From: Lingula anatina
Lineage: Eukaryota > Brachiopoda > Lingulata > Lingulida > Lingulidae
Assembly (NCBI RefSeq): GCF_001039355.2
Contig: NW_019774959.1
Span: 18,626 to 82,625 of the forward strand
DNA length: 64,000 bases
Direction of reading: 5' to 3'
Part shown: one piece after another, positions 1 through 11,599 of the stretch
Position numbering within the stretch: position 1 is the stretch's first letter
Layout of the letters: each line of letters opens with the position of its first letter
The notes under the pieces: model-generated
What the model saw: the letters and a program-made list of their open reading frames with translations, nothing else
What the model was told of the DNA's origin: nothing
The model's database searches: none
Translations under genes and position numbers: made by a program

Positions 1-1583
1 TATGATAATAATAGACATACTACCAAAAAATTGAAATAATAATTTTTAGGAAACTTGAATTTGCTTTCCTTCCCTGTCTCTACATGGAATCAAGCAAAAG
101 ATTTTTCAGTTCAAATTGGAGTCTAGGGCCACCCACTGGAATCAAACATACAAGCAATCATCGAGAAAAGCTATAAAAATCTGATATCAAGTATTTGTTA
201 ACTATGGCAAGGTGGTCTTATACTATACTTTAACCTGAGCCTAATACCACACTGATAATTTCTAAAATCACCTCCACAATCTCCTGGAAATACTGACCTG
301 AAAAAAGAAATCAATTTCCAGGAAGTGCTGACCTATATAAAATAAAGAAATCAATTATGTTCCCGTAGGCGAAACTATTTCCAGATTTGTCACTCAGAAT
401 ATTACAATGGCTCAAGTAGCCATGATAAAGTCATCAGCTGGAACAAAATCAATAACGTTATGTCATGCTGGTTCAGTCATCTCTCCCCAGAGACTCCAGA
501 CACTGAGCAGTATTCTCTAAATGGGAAAAAAAGAATGTTATTTTTTATTATTATTAATTTTTTTTTTGACTCAGAGCCATTCACAGGCTTCAAATTACCT
601 CAGGACCTGTTGGGTGGGTGGGGTATTTAAGTGTTTCTGGGGTGAGAAATGCACTGGCTCTAGTTTCATGAAAAAAAGTCAATTCCATGACTTAGTTGAC
701 TAGGATTACCGTGAGAGTGCTGTTATACTGCTCCTAATAGGGTAAGATGTGACCTCATGACCATGTAACCTTGTCTCATTATAAAACATTTATGATGACT
801 TCAAAAATACAGAATCTGTAAAATTTACAATTTTTCCCCCATTAAAAAGTTTAAGTAATTGCCAAAGTTTGCTTCATTTCTCCGTCATGGTAGTCCTATT
901 ACAGCATGCTTATATAAAACATAACATATTTCACAAAAGTTGTGGATCTTTTATAATACTGTTATCACAGTATCACAGTGGGGCAGAAAACTTAGCGAGC
1001 TCCACCATTCGGTTTTACGATAAGTTTTCTATGGCGGGAAATAATCCCCACCTTTTATGATCTACAGAATTAAGCTATAAGCTTTGCATAATCCAACATA
1101 ATTGGCAGCTCGCGATTGCAATCCATTACGTAGGAAGTGACTCCATTGCCCCATTACTATATCCACTATCAACCCTTAGATCACAAAATGAACAAAAATT
1201 TGAAATATGAATATAAAGTCTTAGCTAATGATAAAAATTTTATCTCCATTTTGAAGGCATCGCCTTGTGAAATTCAATAAACAAAAAACAGCTACTAAGC
1301 TTATATTCCACAGGAAATGAAACCACAGACCAAGTGAGATGAACTTTGAATCCAGACAGCGGTTAAGAGCCCTTTTCTACTTCCAATCCATCACTGTGAA
1401 AGAGGATGACGTGACTACAAATTTTTTTTTTCCTACATCACACACTGTAGTTATGAGTGTCTCTTAAACAAATTGTAGAGATTAATTTATGAAGTAAAAT
1501 TAAAATTCAGGATGTAGAACCACTTTTTTTTTTTTTTTTTGCCACTCACAACATTGGGCATGGAAAGCAAGGCCCAAGGATGT

Positions 1584-1585
<2 letters not shown>

Positions 1586-1615
<30 letters not shown>
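1586..1615 (+). repeat. (GA)n microsatellite
   Basis: Simple AG repeat in otherwise unremarkable sequence. Confidence 0.9.
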
Positions 1616-1620
<5 letters not shown>

Positions 1621-1696
1621 GAACAGATAAAAACCTTTTCTCCATTCTGAACACTGAAATTTCTGCCAAGTAATTAACAAGACTTATCCACCTCAC

Positions 1697-1925
1697 CTAT
1701 CTCAGCGTAACTTGTCCCTCCTGCTTCAACCCCAATGGGATGTCCAAGATCAACACTCTCCATTATGGACAGAATCCACGATATTTCTCCCAGTTCACTC
1801 TTGATATCAGTGAGTCCCAGTAAAGACGCTCGAATTGAAATTTTTTCTTCAACTCTGTCAAAACTCACAGTAGATATTTGCTCCAATAAAAGAGTGGAAT
1901 ATTCATTTTCAACCCCAAAAGCTTT
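1697..1925 (-). CDS. Unidentified internal coding exon
   Basis: Open on the minus strand from a TTAG acceptor before 1925 to a GTGAGG donor after 1697: 76 codons plus one base, beginning KAFGVENEYS and including ISIRASLLGL and VDLGHPIGVEAGG. The amphipathic, charged composition and proper splice borders look like an exon. A diverged second copy of its 5' part lies just upstream (about 1985-2055) and is interrupted by stops. No family recognised; the rest of the gene was not found. Confidence 0.35.
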
Positions 1926-1984
1926 CTAATTGTTAACACAGAGCCCTCTTCACTGGCCCAGGGAATATACTTAATGGAATCTCC

Positions 1985-2055
1985 TCCAAGTTCACGACAG
2001 ATATTCAAGCTCCAAAGAACAGTTCAGAATAAATTTGTTTTCAACCTCGAAGCTT
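1985..2055 (-). pseudogene. Diverged, stop-containing copy of the start of the 1697-1925 exon
   Basis: The minus strand reads SFEVENKFILNCSLELEYLS then a stop, against AFGVENEYSTLLLEQISTV in the neighbouring exon, with similar bases throughout. This looks like an old local tandem duplication. Confidence 0.3.
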
Positions 2056-2099
2056 CACAGTTTCCTCTCATATACTGTACTGTTGTCTGGGTAAGAGCA

Positions 2100-3289
2100 A
2101 AGTAATACCTTGGGTCAAAAAGCAAAAATTAATAATTAAGCTTTAAAAAATATTAGAATGACACCATGAATGCTCCAGTCACTATATGTCAGTATTATTT
2201 GACTATTCCAGATTAAAAAACCCTGCCTGGTACTAGTGATTTGATCCTACAGCTCAGCAAAATTACATCTGATGGTACGCAGAATACAGAGACCTTAACC
2301 TCCCAGAGACTTCACTTTTCACGGTATAATCCTACGAACGAACGCAACAAAACGCCTTTCAGGCAGATCACGTCAGATCAAATCTCCACAATCAAACAGA
2401 AATTCCCTCAAGCAGAATCCCTTGGATAGAAAGATACGGAAAATCCCTCGAGCATAGAGGCAAATCTTGCTGATATAGTCAAGTCTCCTAAGCTGGACCT
2501 AATTCTGTCCTGCGGTCATCCATGTAATAATGACCTACCACAGGTATTAAATCGCCCTCACAAAACCAAACCAAACACCCCAGCTTCTTAATCCATCTTT
2601 CATTTATATTTACAACACACAAAACACAAAGATATCTCTCCTCCTTCGTCCTGATCTGGCTAATGCAACAATACAGCTAAATGTCAAGTGAAACAGAAGA
2701 CCACTGCTCAGCGCCAGGCTATCAGTCGGTTCTACTATCTAAATCCCATTACTGATTACTCCATCCGCTACAAGGCCTGGAATATCCACTGCTTGTGAAT
2801 AATAATGCTGTATTGCCATTACGCATACGTAACTCCCACTGGTTCAGATAGCATTTACTTTATGCACTGTCACGGCTCAAAAAAAATATTAGCTTATTCA
2901 ATTTTGGTTTTGCAGATTTCTTCTTAATAATGAAGCATATTGGAAGCCTTAAGGGTACAACGGAATACCACCATGGAAAATGTTGTAATACAGCTTTCCT
3001 ATGAAGAATTTACAGTACCTTCTTTGCCCTTAAATTATTGACGTCCTGCTGCTCAATATTCTGCAGTATTGCTGACCCATTTCAATCATATATCGCTGTC
3101 ATTGGCCAAATGTGCACATATTACTATATGCCAATGAAAGTGGTTTTCATGAGCCATGTGCCGATTAATATTGTTTAATTTTACTTTTTTTTTTTTTTTG
3201 GATAAATTTATAAATGTAATATTACAAACATGTATATGTGCATAAGTAGATAAGCCTTAAAATGCTGCTGTGAATGCATTTAGAGCTCA

Positions 3290-3364
<75 letters not shown>

Positions 3365-4716
3365 TACTGTCACAATGTTGAACAAATATATATACTGGTC
3401 ACCACAATGGCTTACAGAGAAACCCCACTGAGCTGCAGACTTCAATAGCCAACATTAGTCTAACTAGTCTCAAAGATGACAGGAATCGGTTCATTAAGTA
3501 TTTTGAGCAGTCATGTGATGAATAGTCTACATGATGTCAAACCCAAAGGAAGTCCGACAACTTCTTTTCTCATTACAGCCAACTCAATATATATACATGT
3601 ATGTACGATGTCTGCAATTTATATTATAATGATAAGAAAAGAGAGGGGGCTTAAAATGTTGCTTTAAATTTGCATATCTCATGTTTTAGATAAATTATCA
3701 ATGAGAAAAATAAAACCCTATGAAATGAAGCAAAGCATAATCACCTTCAGCATCAGGTCAAATAATTGTTATGATATATTGAGCTTTAAAAAATAATCAA
3801 AGCAACAAGATTGCAAGAATTTTCTGTCCAACAAAGAGTAACTATCATGACAACTACTTGATTTTTTCACACACACACCACTTTTTCCCCCCCCATCTTT
3901 ACTTTTACAAGATAAACATCTCCTTTTGAGACACTGTCAAAACTGGAGCCTCTGACTAAAAAGCCAACTCAATTTTCAAACCTACAAAGTAACATTTTAA
4001 AGTTTTCCTTAATATAAAAAATTTTTGGAGAAAAAATGCCAATTTGTTTTATGTTAAATTAATTGAGAAATTTCCGTAGCTTGAGATCAATAAGCAGCAG
4101 GGAAATATGTATCTGGGCGTCAAGTCAATGCCATCTAGTTGAGGGAACATCGCCAGACAATTTACTGATAAGACACACAATGGGAATGCATGTAGTTCTA
4201 TTTCAAAGATAGCCTTGTGATTAAAATGAGACAAGACTGGTAACCATGGCAACAACAAAAAGTAAATAACGTTATGGTATACACATGTATATAGTGTCTA
4301 AATGAAAAGTTAACGATACTCTACTCAATGGTATATAAAGGGTACCATTGGTATATCAATGAACCCCTGGCTCTGCTCAAAAGGGGGCGCAACAGAGTTT
4401 TTGTTAATTTTTGTGCGTAATACAATCATGGCTAAACTATCCAACTCCCTGCCCTACACCAAGCAACAGCCATAACAGACCAGCAACTGTGATGAAATTT
4501 TGCCAATCATACCAAAAAGGTCAGCAATTATTTCAAATTCACCCCCCAGCAAGTGTACATAATTTTTCAACTATCAGTGCACTACCTTATAGTTTTTTAA
4601 ACCTTAATTTCCCTTCAGCCATAGTCATTTTACTAAAATTTTGGCAAAAGTCTATTCAGTCTAAATATACCTACATATCTGTCCAAACACCATAATGTCC
4701 ACTTTCACATCAAGCT
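2100..4716. other. No gene recognised
   Basis: AT-rich, with short stop-bounded frames only, a TA microsatellite and poly-T/C runs. It may be intron of a minus-strand gene. Confidence 0.4.
3294..3359 (+). repeat. (TA)n microsatellite
   Basis: About 33 TA units. Confidence 0.95.
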
Positions 4717-5966
4717 TCACAATGAAATGAAGTTGTCCAGTTTAAGAGTCCGACTAAACTTGTTACTACACAAAAAGGGCACAACTCTCTTGCGCAAGTC
4801 TACCACAAGCTCACTTCCTGCGGTTAAAGATTTATCAACTGGCCGTGCCAGGCACGAGTCGCCTGTTAAGTTACTCTTTTTGGTAATAGCTAGATCATTT
4901 GTGCTCAATTGCTCAAAACTGTCATTTACAGCAATAACTTGATCTTTTCCATAGGCAAAAAAGATCAAACTTTCAGATACATACTAGTAATTTTATAATC
5001 ACAAATATCATATTTCAATATCCCATTTGTGGTGCTTGTACTACACTGATAGAACAACAGAGTAGCCTGCTTTTTAATTTTGTAACTACCACTCAGTAAG
5101 CTTGTCAAACTTTTAGAAATTATGACTGAAAACTACGGTATCTGTAAAATTCACAATTTATCCCTACTGAGTTAATTGAGTAATTATCAAAGTGCCTCAT
5201 GTGCCTATAGCTCAAGGGTACAATGCCCAGGGCACCACTGATAAAGGGGCGTGGCTAAGGGATATTTTATGGTGAGTGGATGATAGGAGGGGATGGCACA
5301 TACGGCACCATGCCTGGGGTTTTCCCCCCGAACAGATGTCGAAGACAGATTTTTATTTACTGTTTCGCACCTAATGCTCCCACACGAGATGACAGTTCAG
5401 ACTGCTTAGTAACACAATGCCTATGGTTGGATTCACCACAGCGGACTTACAGGTCCAGGGATCAAATATGGCCAACAAACCTGAATGCTTGTCATGTAAT
5501 CCCTGCGGGGAAACTATTCCGTGTCTGTTAGGGGATTATGCAGCAAGCTTTCAAGTGGGGCGGCCATATTTGATCAGAGGATCTGTTAATCCAATTTTTA
5601 GTCAACTTGTTCTGAATGTGATAATTGACAGAGGCGTCAATGAGAGAATTTCCATAGAAGGATACTTTCGCCCTCCAATTGAATTGCCCTACCTTGCTTC
5701 TTCTGATCCGCCATTTTGTTCATGGCATCCTCTACGTCCTCTGATCCTTCCACAGTTTTATCGGTGTTTATTTCGTCGTCACTGAAACTCCCCGAGGTAT
5801 GAACAAGTTTGAGAAAAGAGTGGTAATTATTGGGACTTGTGATGGTTGGCTGATACTCCAAATTGTATTCTTCCTCCTCAGCCTCTTTTGCAGGTATCTT
5901 CCTCGTTCGTACACCCTTCGGTTTTGCACTTTCTTTGGAATTGTTGCGATTGAAAATCTTCTGCAT
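4717..5966 (-). CDS. Unidentified two-exon gene model, 166 aa
   Basis: Exon 1 is 5966-5693, starting MQKIF and ending in phase 1 at a GTAGGG donor. Exon 2 is 4943-4717, entering after AAAAG and ending at TGA. The phases match and join into an open frame of 166 residues. Exon 1 is rich in Lys and acidic residues, with a stretch of four Glu, the segment NNYHSFLKLVHTSGSFSDDE and a second acidic patch. Exon 2 contains ITKKSNLTGDSC and ends with LKLDNFISL. I see no domain I can name. The intron carries a short palindromic element (5447-5589). Codon-like composition without stops and fitting phases favour a real gene, but the start could instead be internal to a longer transcript. Confidence 0.4.
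5447..5589. mobile_element. ATCAAATATGGCC-type MITE, copy 1
   Basis: A 143-bp element with diverged inverted ends: GGATCAAATATGGCC on the left and GGCCATATTTGATCAGAGGA on the right. It sits in the intron of the 4717-5966 model. Confidence 0.65.
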
Positions 5967-7673
5967 TGTATAATACTCCCAAGCAGGCTGTTAAAGACAG
6001 CCAATGGTCTCCCTTAACAGTACTTGTCAAATAAATAGGGCGTTTTTATTCCAATGATGACAATGCATCCAAAAAACACAAAAATAAGACTCTGTTGGCA
6101 CAATTTGGGATGGTCAGTTAGGCCTGATAAAGATGATGAAATAACTTGTTTGTAACTGTTATCTTAAAGATCTAAAAGTTACCTAAAAGACTGCACAGTG
6201 GATAAAATAATGTAATGTTATTCATTGTGACCTCTGAGGCTTATGGGATTGTCAGTGTCACATGACGAGGAGGAGTTTGGTCAAACCACGTTTCTGTTTA
6301 ATCTTGTCTTGTCCTGTGTGACACCCGCCTCTCAAACCTCCCCCACTCTCAGTCAAATGTTTTCAACAATCTATTTAAATGGTGCCTTAGAATTACCCCA
6401 AACCTTCCTTTAGAGCATTAAAATGCTTCAATGAAAAACTAATCTTTTGTCCAATCCTCCACAAGTTGTAAATCACTTTTACGTCGTAAACTCGAATCCT
6501 AAATCACTTCACATCTTCACATCTCTCTCCTAGATCACGGGACGTCTGGCGGCTTAGTGGTGACCTCTGACCTCAGCCTCTTAGTGGTGACCTTTGACCT
6601 TGTGGACACTTTAATCCAGCTTCTATCTGTCCCTCACACCTCTAGTCTAGTGACAACACAATAAACAGTGAGCAGAGGGGGAGGGGACGATGTCCGCAAT
6701 CTTGGACTGATATAATAAGTATAATGTTACATGTAACGAACCGCTTTTATCACATTATGCACGCTAAAAAATCGGGCTTCCAAATATTCCGTATCAGTAT
6801 GATTACTGTGATGATGCTCTATAAGAAGCAGGTGACGCTCCAGCGTTGTGGAGAAAATAATACCGCTTCTGCTGGAAAATTCTTCTTTTTAGTAACTCCT
6901 CCTCCTCTGATTCCAAATTTTTCTCTCACTTCTCACTGTGTCGCAAAGACTGCTAACCATAAGCTTAACTTGCGTGTCAATAGTCCCAGATTAAGTGTCA
7001 CATAAAAAGTTGTTAATGCACCTGTTTCACCTTTGACTTCATTGTATGAAATAATGGCCAATCCTCATTTTTAACTGTATCCCCATCTAAATAGTGTCAG
7101 ATAAGATGAAATCAGTATTATCATCTCAGATTAAGTCATCTCAGTCTGTGTCCTGGATGCTACAAGTTGTGATGTGGCAGAGTTAGTAGAGCAAGGTGAA
7201 AGTTCAGTCCTAATCTAAGTTACAGTGGATGTCAAATATTTGGTGACATTAGTCAACTAGAATTAAATACCTATTAGTCCTAAACAAAAGCCATTTCTTT
7301 CTTTGTTATAAAACAGGTCAATATTTCATCTAAATGGCCTATTTAAGACTTAAATGTCTAAAAGTGGACTTAAATTTGGTCTTAAATTTTAGCCAAATTT
7401 GGGTCTAAAGATTTCTTGTTGAATGGATCACATAGACTAGTTTAGTTTTGTCTATATGTCACCTGTGTCAACCTACTGCTGTGTCAATTATTAAATAACA
7501 CTTGTTCTGGCTGAAAGCTGTCATCTCAAGGCAAACATTCAAACTACTTACGTCAATAAAGGTCAATTTTACCTAAGGATGGTCGGAAATATGAATATAT
7601 CATGGACACAAAGCATTACCATTACACTTAATCACTTACTAGTACTAGTAAATGTAACAGATGGTTAATTGTA

Positions 7674-7711
7674 AATAAATAAACAAATAAATAAATAAAT
7701 AAATAAATAAA
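7674..7711 (+). repeat. (AAAT)n microsatellite
   Basis: Tetranucleotide run. Confidence 0.9.
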
Positions 7712-8335
7712 TGTGTAGCCCACTGTGATCCAACTCTTCTTTAAATCTATTTACCACTAACAAAACATACAAGGCACATTAAAGAAACCCAGAGATCAAG
7801 TAACAGACTTTTCACCCCCAGAGTCGCACCACTGGTCTGGCTGATAAGACATCTGGTGACTCAGTCTCTTCAGTTACCTCTGTACTGGCATCAGGACGCA
7901 TGTTAACAGATTAACTACTTGGTAAATACAATGACACTTATACTCTCCAAGATAGAAATCTCTTGCTAACACCAGTTTTATTTTTTAGTGTGTCTGTCAT
8001 GCCACAGGGGGCAGCACTACAGGAGAAGCATCATCCCTAACTTTTGAGATTTTACTGAAAAAGATTAAATTATAATATTTTGTAATTTCACAAGAAGGCC
8101 AGACCAGTAACTGGTAGACAAATGACACTGTCATGTGCAAAAGAAATCTCCTGGTGCCTGCAGTTGCATTTTCAGTGTGTTGCCATATTTTGCAAAGTCC
8201 ACCAATATAGGCTAGGCACTTTAACAAATTTAAAATTTTAATCATAGACCTAGACTTATGATTGTTAATGAAAGCAGGTCACACAGCATCAGCCAAAATC
8301 TAAAAGTGCTTATGCAAGTTTGCTGTTAATTTGTC

Positions 8336-8380
8336 ATTATTATTATTATTATTATTTCTATTATTATTATTATTATTATG
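8336..8380 (+). repeat. (TTA)n microsatellite
   Basis: Trinucleotide run; it creates a spurious poly-Leu frame. Confidence 0.9.
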
Positions 8381-8907
8381 CTCACTTCAAGATAAAGTGA
8401 CAACAGTGCACTTCAATAATTTAAAAGTGAATACTGGTCTACCATGTGATAAAATAAATAAAATATTTTATATAATTGGACAACATAAAATATTGGTCTG
8501 TTGCAAAATTATTGTATTGTACCCTGTGGAATCTGAGATGGTCAATAGCAATGCACTCTTCCCCAGACATACCATTTGTATTTGTCAGTGGGGGTAACTT
8601 TACATCAAGGTATTGCTCAGTAGCACACATCCATGTCCATGTTATGTAAGGCAAGTAAAGCATGGCCTCTGACTTACTCAAGATGCCCTAGATTATATCC
8701 AACCCCCCAATATATCCTCCTCTGCTGCTGAGCCACTGTTTGAGGGGCGGGTAAGGGCGGGGTAATAACATGAGAGAAGATATCTGATATTGGGTGTGTT
8801 CCTACTGAGGCCTGTACTTTAATTTTGCTTGGTATTTTAGAGGGCAATGCAATATCAGAGGGTGAAGAGATTTAAGCCATATTCAAAACCAAAGTTGATC
8901 CACTAAC

Positions 8908-9050
8908 TAACAGATCTACTGATCAAATATGGCCGAACTACTGGAAAACTTACCGCACAATCCCCAGGGGGAATCTATTCAGTGTCTACTAGGGGATTAT
9001 TCAGCAAGTTTTCAAGTGGGTCGGCCATATTTGATCCGCAGATCTGTTAA
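8908..9050. mobile_element. ATCAAATATGGCC-type MITE, copy 2
   Basis: A 143-bp element with about 28-bp inverted ends, TAACAGATCTACTGATCAAA at the left and its near reverse complement at the right (ends GATCTGTTA). The interior matches copy 1 (attcagtgtctactagggga). Confidence 0.75.
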
Positions 9051-9344
9051 TCTGAAAATAAATTTGCTCTGAATGCACCCTAACATGTATCCTGTAAAGC
9101 AGATAATACCAAGTACCTTGTAATACTCTTGAGTTGCTATTAGTTTTTTTTTTTTTTTTAAGTGCTCTCTCTGTTGGCTGATAAACTTGAGTGTGAATAT
9201 GAATAATTGTTTTGGGTAAGAAGAGGAAAATAGGTCAAACATTAGCACAAGCATGGAAGGAAAAAAAATTGTATCAACCTGTGAAAAAGACCAGAAGCAC
9301 TTGTTTATGTAGGAAATATTCCCTTAACATCCTTCTGAACACAA

Positions 9345-9800
9345 AAGTTCACTTCTTTTACTGTAACAGTTTACTTTGACTTCTCTAGTTGTGTAATACT
9401 TAAAAGAATGTCCAAGCTATAAAATTTTAATATTAATCCTCCCTCCTCATCTTTCAATCTATATTTTAATGTATAATCAGCAGACATCCTCAAAAGCAGC
9501 TGCTCAATATAATACAGAAACAATCATGAAAAGTTTATCCAGACTGACCTAATGAGAGAACCAAATTAGTAACAAGCAGTTTTATTACTGTAGCAGGTTG
9601 CTTTCACTTCTTTAGTTGTGTTATTCCTAAAAGGACATCAAAAATTAAATTTTCAATATATTTTATGCCTATCTATCTTTCAATGTACACTTTGATGAGT
9701 TGACATCCTCAAAAGCAGCTGCTCAATACAATATAAAAGCAATCCTGACAAGTACATCCAGACTGACCTAATGAGAGTGATCAAATTAGTATCGAGCAGG
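9345..9800 (+). repeat. Diverged tandem duplication of about 230 bp
   Basis: Two copies (9345-9565 and 9578-9800) share gacatcctcaaaagcagctg, ctcaata and ccagactgacctaatgagag. No frame is kept in both, so I see no gene. Confidence 0.7.
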
Positions 9801-9862
9801 AAAATACACAGGCTGTATAATTAAAGATTTCTGTACCAAGCAAGGACCAGGAATAAGACTGC

Positions 9863-9985
9863 CGTTTAGTGAAAAACGTCAAAAAAAAATTATATGGCAT
9901 GATCAATCATCAATCTCAAAAATGATCTTTCGGCTCCCAGAAAGTCAGAAATCTGCTGATAGTTGGAAAAATATCATAAGTGAAG
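9863..9985 (+). repeat. Dispersed repeat (ggctcccagaaagtc type)
   Basis: Related stretches occur at about 12150-12260 and, reversed, at 35165-35235. All share a form of tttggctcccaaaaagtc followed by aaatctgctga. Non-coding. Confidence 0.5.
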
Positions 9986-10974
9986 AACAAGTCCCTTTAT
10001 CTTCTTCCTCGTTGATTTGTTGTCTAGTTAAGTTAATGGCACTGAAAAGCAAACACGGGGCTTTAAATCATTTGTGTAACAGTAATGTCCACCATTCAAT
10101 CTCGGCATACGCCAGAATTGATCTTATTGTATCTTAAATTCAAGATCTGACAAATTGCAATATCAAGACCAATTCGCAGTGAGTGTATGTGATATTTAGA
10201 ATCATCAAAACATAGTTTGCTGTGGTAATTCAATTCCAAGTCTTAAATCTGCCAGTAATGGCACTATATGTCACCTTAATGGCGACAAGCTTATGACCAG
10301 TGCGCTGTGTAAGTCACGACTGTTACAGGATAAAAGTTCAGCAGAATATTCAAATTATAGTCTTTTTCAGTTTAAGGTACTAGTAGCCTATCCAGGATAA
10401 TCACAAAGAGTCTCAAGTTCTGCCAGATAAAAAAGCAATTTTTCCTTTACATGGGTCATTGCTCGACCCATCCTTTTTCTTTGATTGGATGTTCTGTTCC
10501 ACATCCATCAATTGGTTTAGTTCCAATTCTCTGACAGCCATAGCCTAACTGACATTTCAGAAGGAAATATTTATATCAGGCAGTATTTTTATTTGAGAGG
10601 TGTTATCATTTGTAAGGTCTGCACTGGGAAAGAGAAATTAAGTAGCTTTGCAGGACATATGACAGAGAAAATGTGGATCATTTTCAAATGTGTTTCACTG
10701 GTATAAATTTTTTTTTTTTCATTTTGCATGATGTGGCCAATAAGTCCAAACAAACACATTTCTCTTTAGAGCAATGACCTTGCTTTTTAATGCCAAGCTT
10801 TGCTAAGAGTGCAGGGTCATCATCGTAAAATATATCCACATCATAGTGGACGCTATGGACATTACAATGGACATTACAGTTGCTGTGACCAGTTCATAAC
10901 AAGGTCGCCATTGCTGAAATGCCAAGTCAGTGCCTTATTATGCCAGATATACCAATAATTGTAAACCACTGATT

Positions 10975-11120
10975 GGCACTTGTTACATCCATGTGATACA
11001 AATTAACCAATTAGAACAGACATTACACAAATTTATCCAGTCAAAACATGTGACACAAGTTAGCAAATTAGACAGGATGTGACACAAATTAGCCAATTAG
11101 AACGGATGTAAGACAAAAAC
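10975..11120 (+). repeat. Short tandem repeats of about 30-35 bp
   Basis: Repeats of the type gacacaaattagccaattag occur four to five times with variation. Confidence 0.6.
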
Positions 11121-11204
11121 CGATATTGGGACGGAGATGAACATATCTGATGATTAATTATCATTTTACTTATCTGATATATCACCCCTACTTACTAGTA
11201 CTGC

Positions 11205-11295
11205 AGTAACTGTTAGAATATAATTCAATTTCCATTTATTGACTTGGCAGTTACTGCAGTAACTGTTAGAATATAATTCAATTTCAATTTATTTC
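11205..11295 (+). repeat. Two-copy tandem repeat of about 48 bp
   Basis: gcagtaactgttagaatata followed by attcaatttc occurs twice in succession. Confidence 0.75.
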
Positions 11296-11387
11296 TGTTC
11301 TGCATATAAGCAGTGTGCTTCTCTTCAAAGTCTGGCCCCAGGTTGAAAGCAATTAATTATGAGGGACATTTATTAATTATCAATACC

Positions 11388-11565
11388 AGGCCTGTAGCCA
11401 GGGGGGGGTCGGGGGGTTCGAAAGAACCCCCCTTTTTGCTGGAAATAGGTCCACTCTGGGTAAAATTTGACCTAGGCACATGGGGGTTATATGGTAAAAG
11501 GTCTACTTTTTCAGAAAAAGAACCCCCCCCCCCCCACCCTTTTGAAATTGCTGGCTACGGGCCTG
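11388..11565. mobile_element. Palindromic GGCCCGTAGCCAG-type element
   Basis: Begins CAGGCCTGTAGCCAGG and ends CTGGCTACGGGCCTG, with long G and C homopolymers inside each arm. Its translation (PVARGGSGG, then KEPPPP) appears spuriously in many invertebrate protein predictions; I treat it as a short inverted-repeat element, not a gene. Confidence 0.65.
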
Positions 11566-11599
11566 AATACTGTGCTTCATACATTTATTTAGCTACCAG

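Larger units (their letters stand above)
5967..8907. other. No gene recognised
   Basis: Unique AT-rich sequence with two microsatellites. 6000-6700 is somewhat richer in GC and could include the promoter of the 4717-5966 model; nothing decisive is seen. Confidence 0.35.

Noticed and set aside
8331-8597. Poly-Leu signal-peptide-like frame
   Set aside because: Produced by the TTA microsatellite; the remainder has no protein character.
10975-11120. Regularly spaced short repeats reminiscent of CRISPR
   Set aside because: The repeats are imperfect and contiguous without unique spacers, and the genome is eukaryotic.
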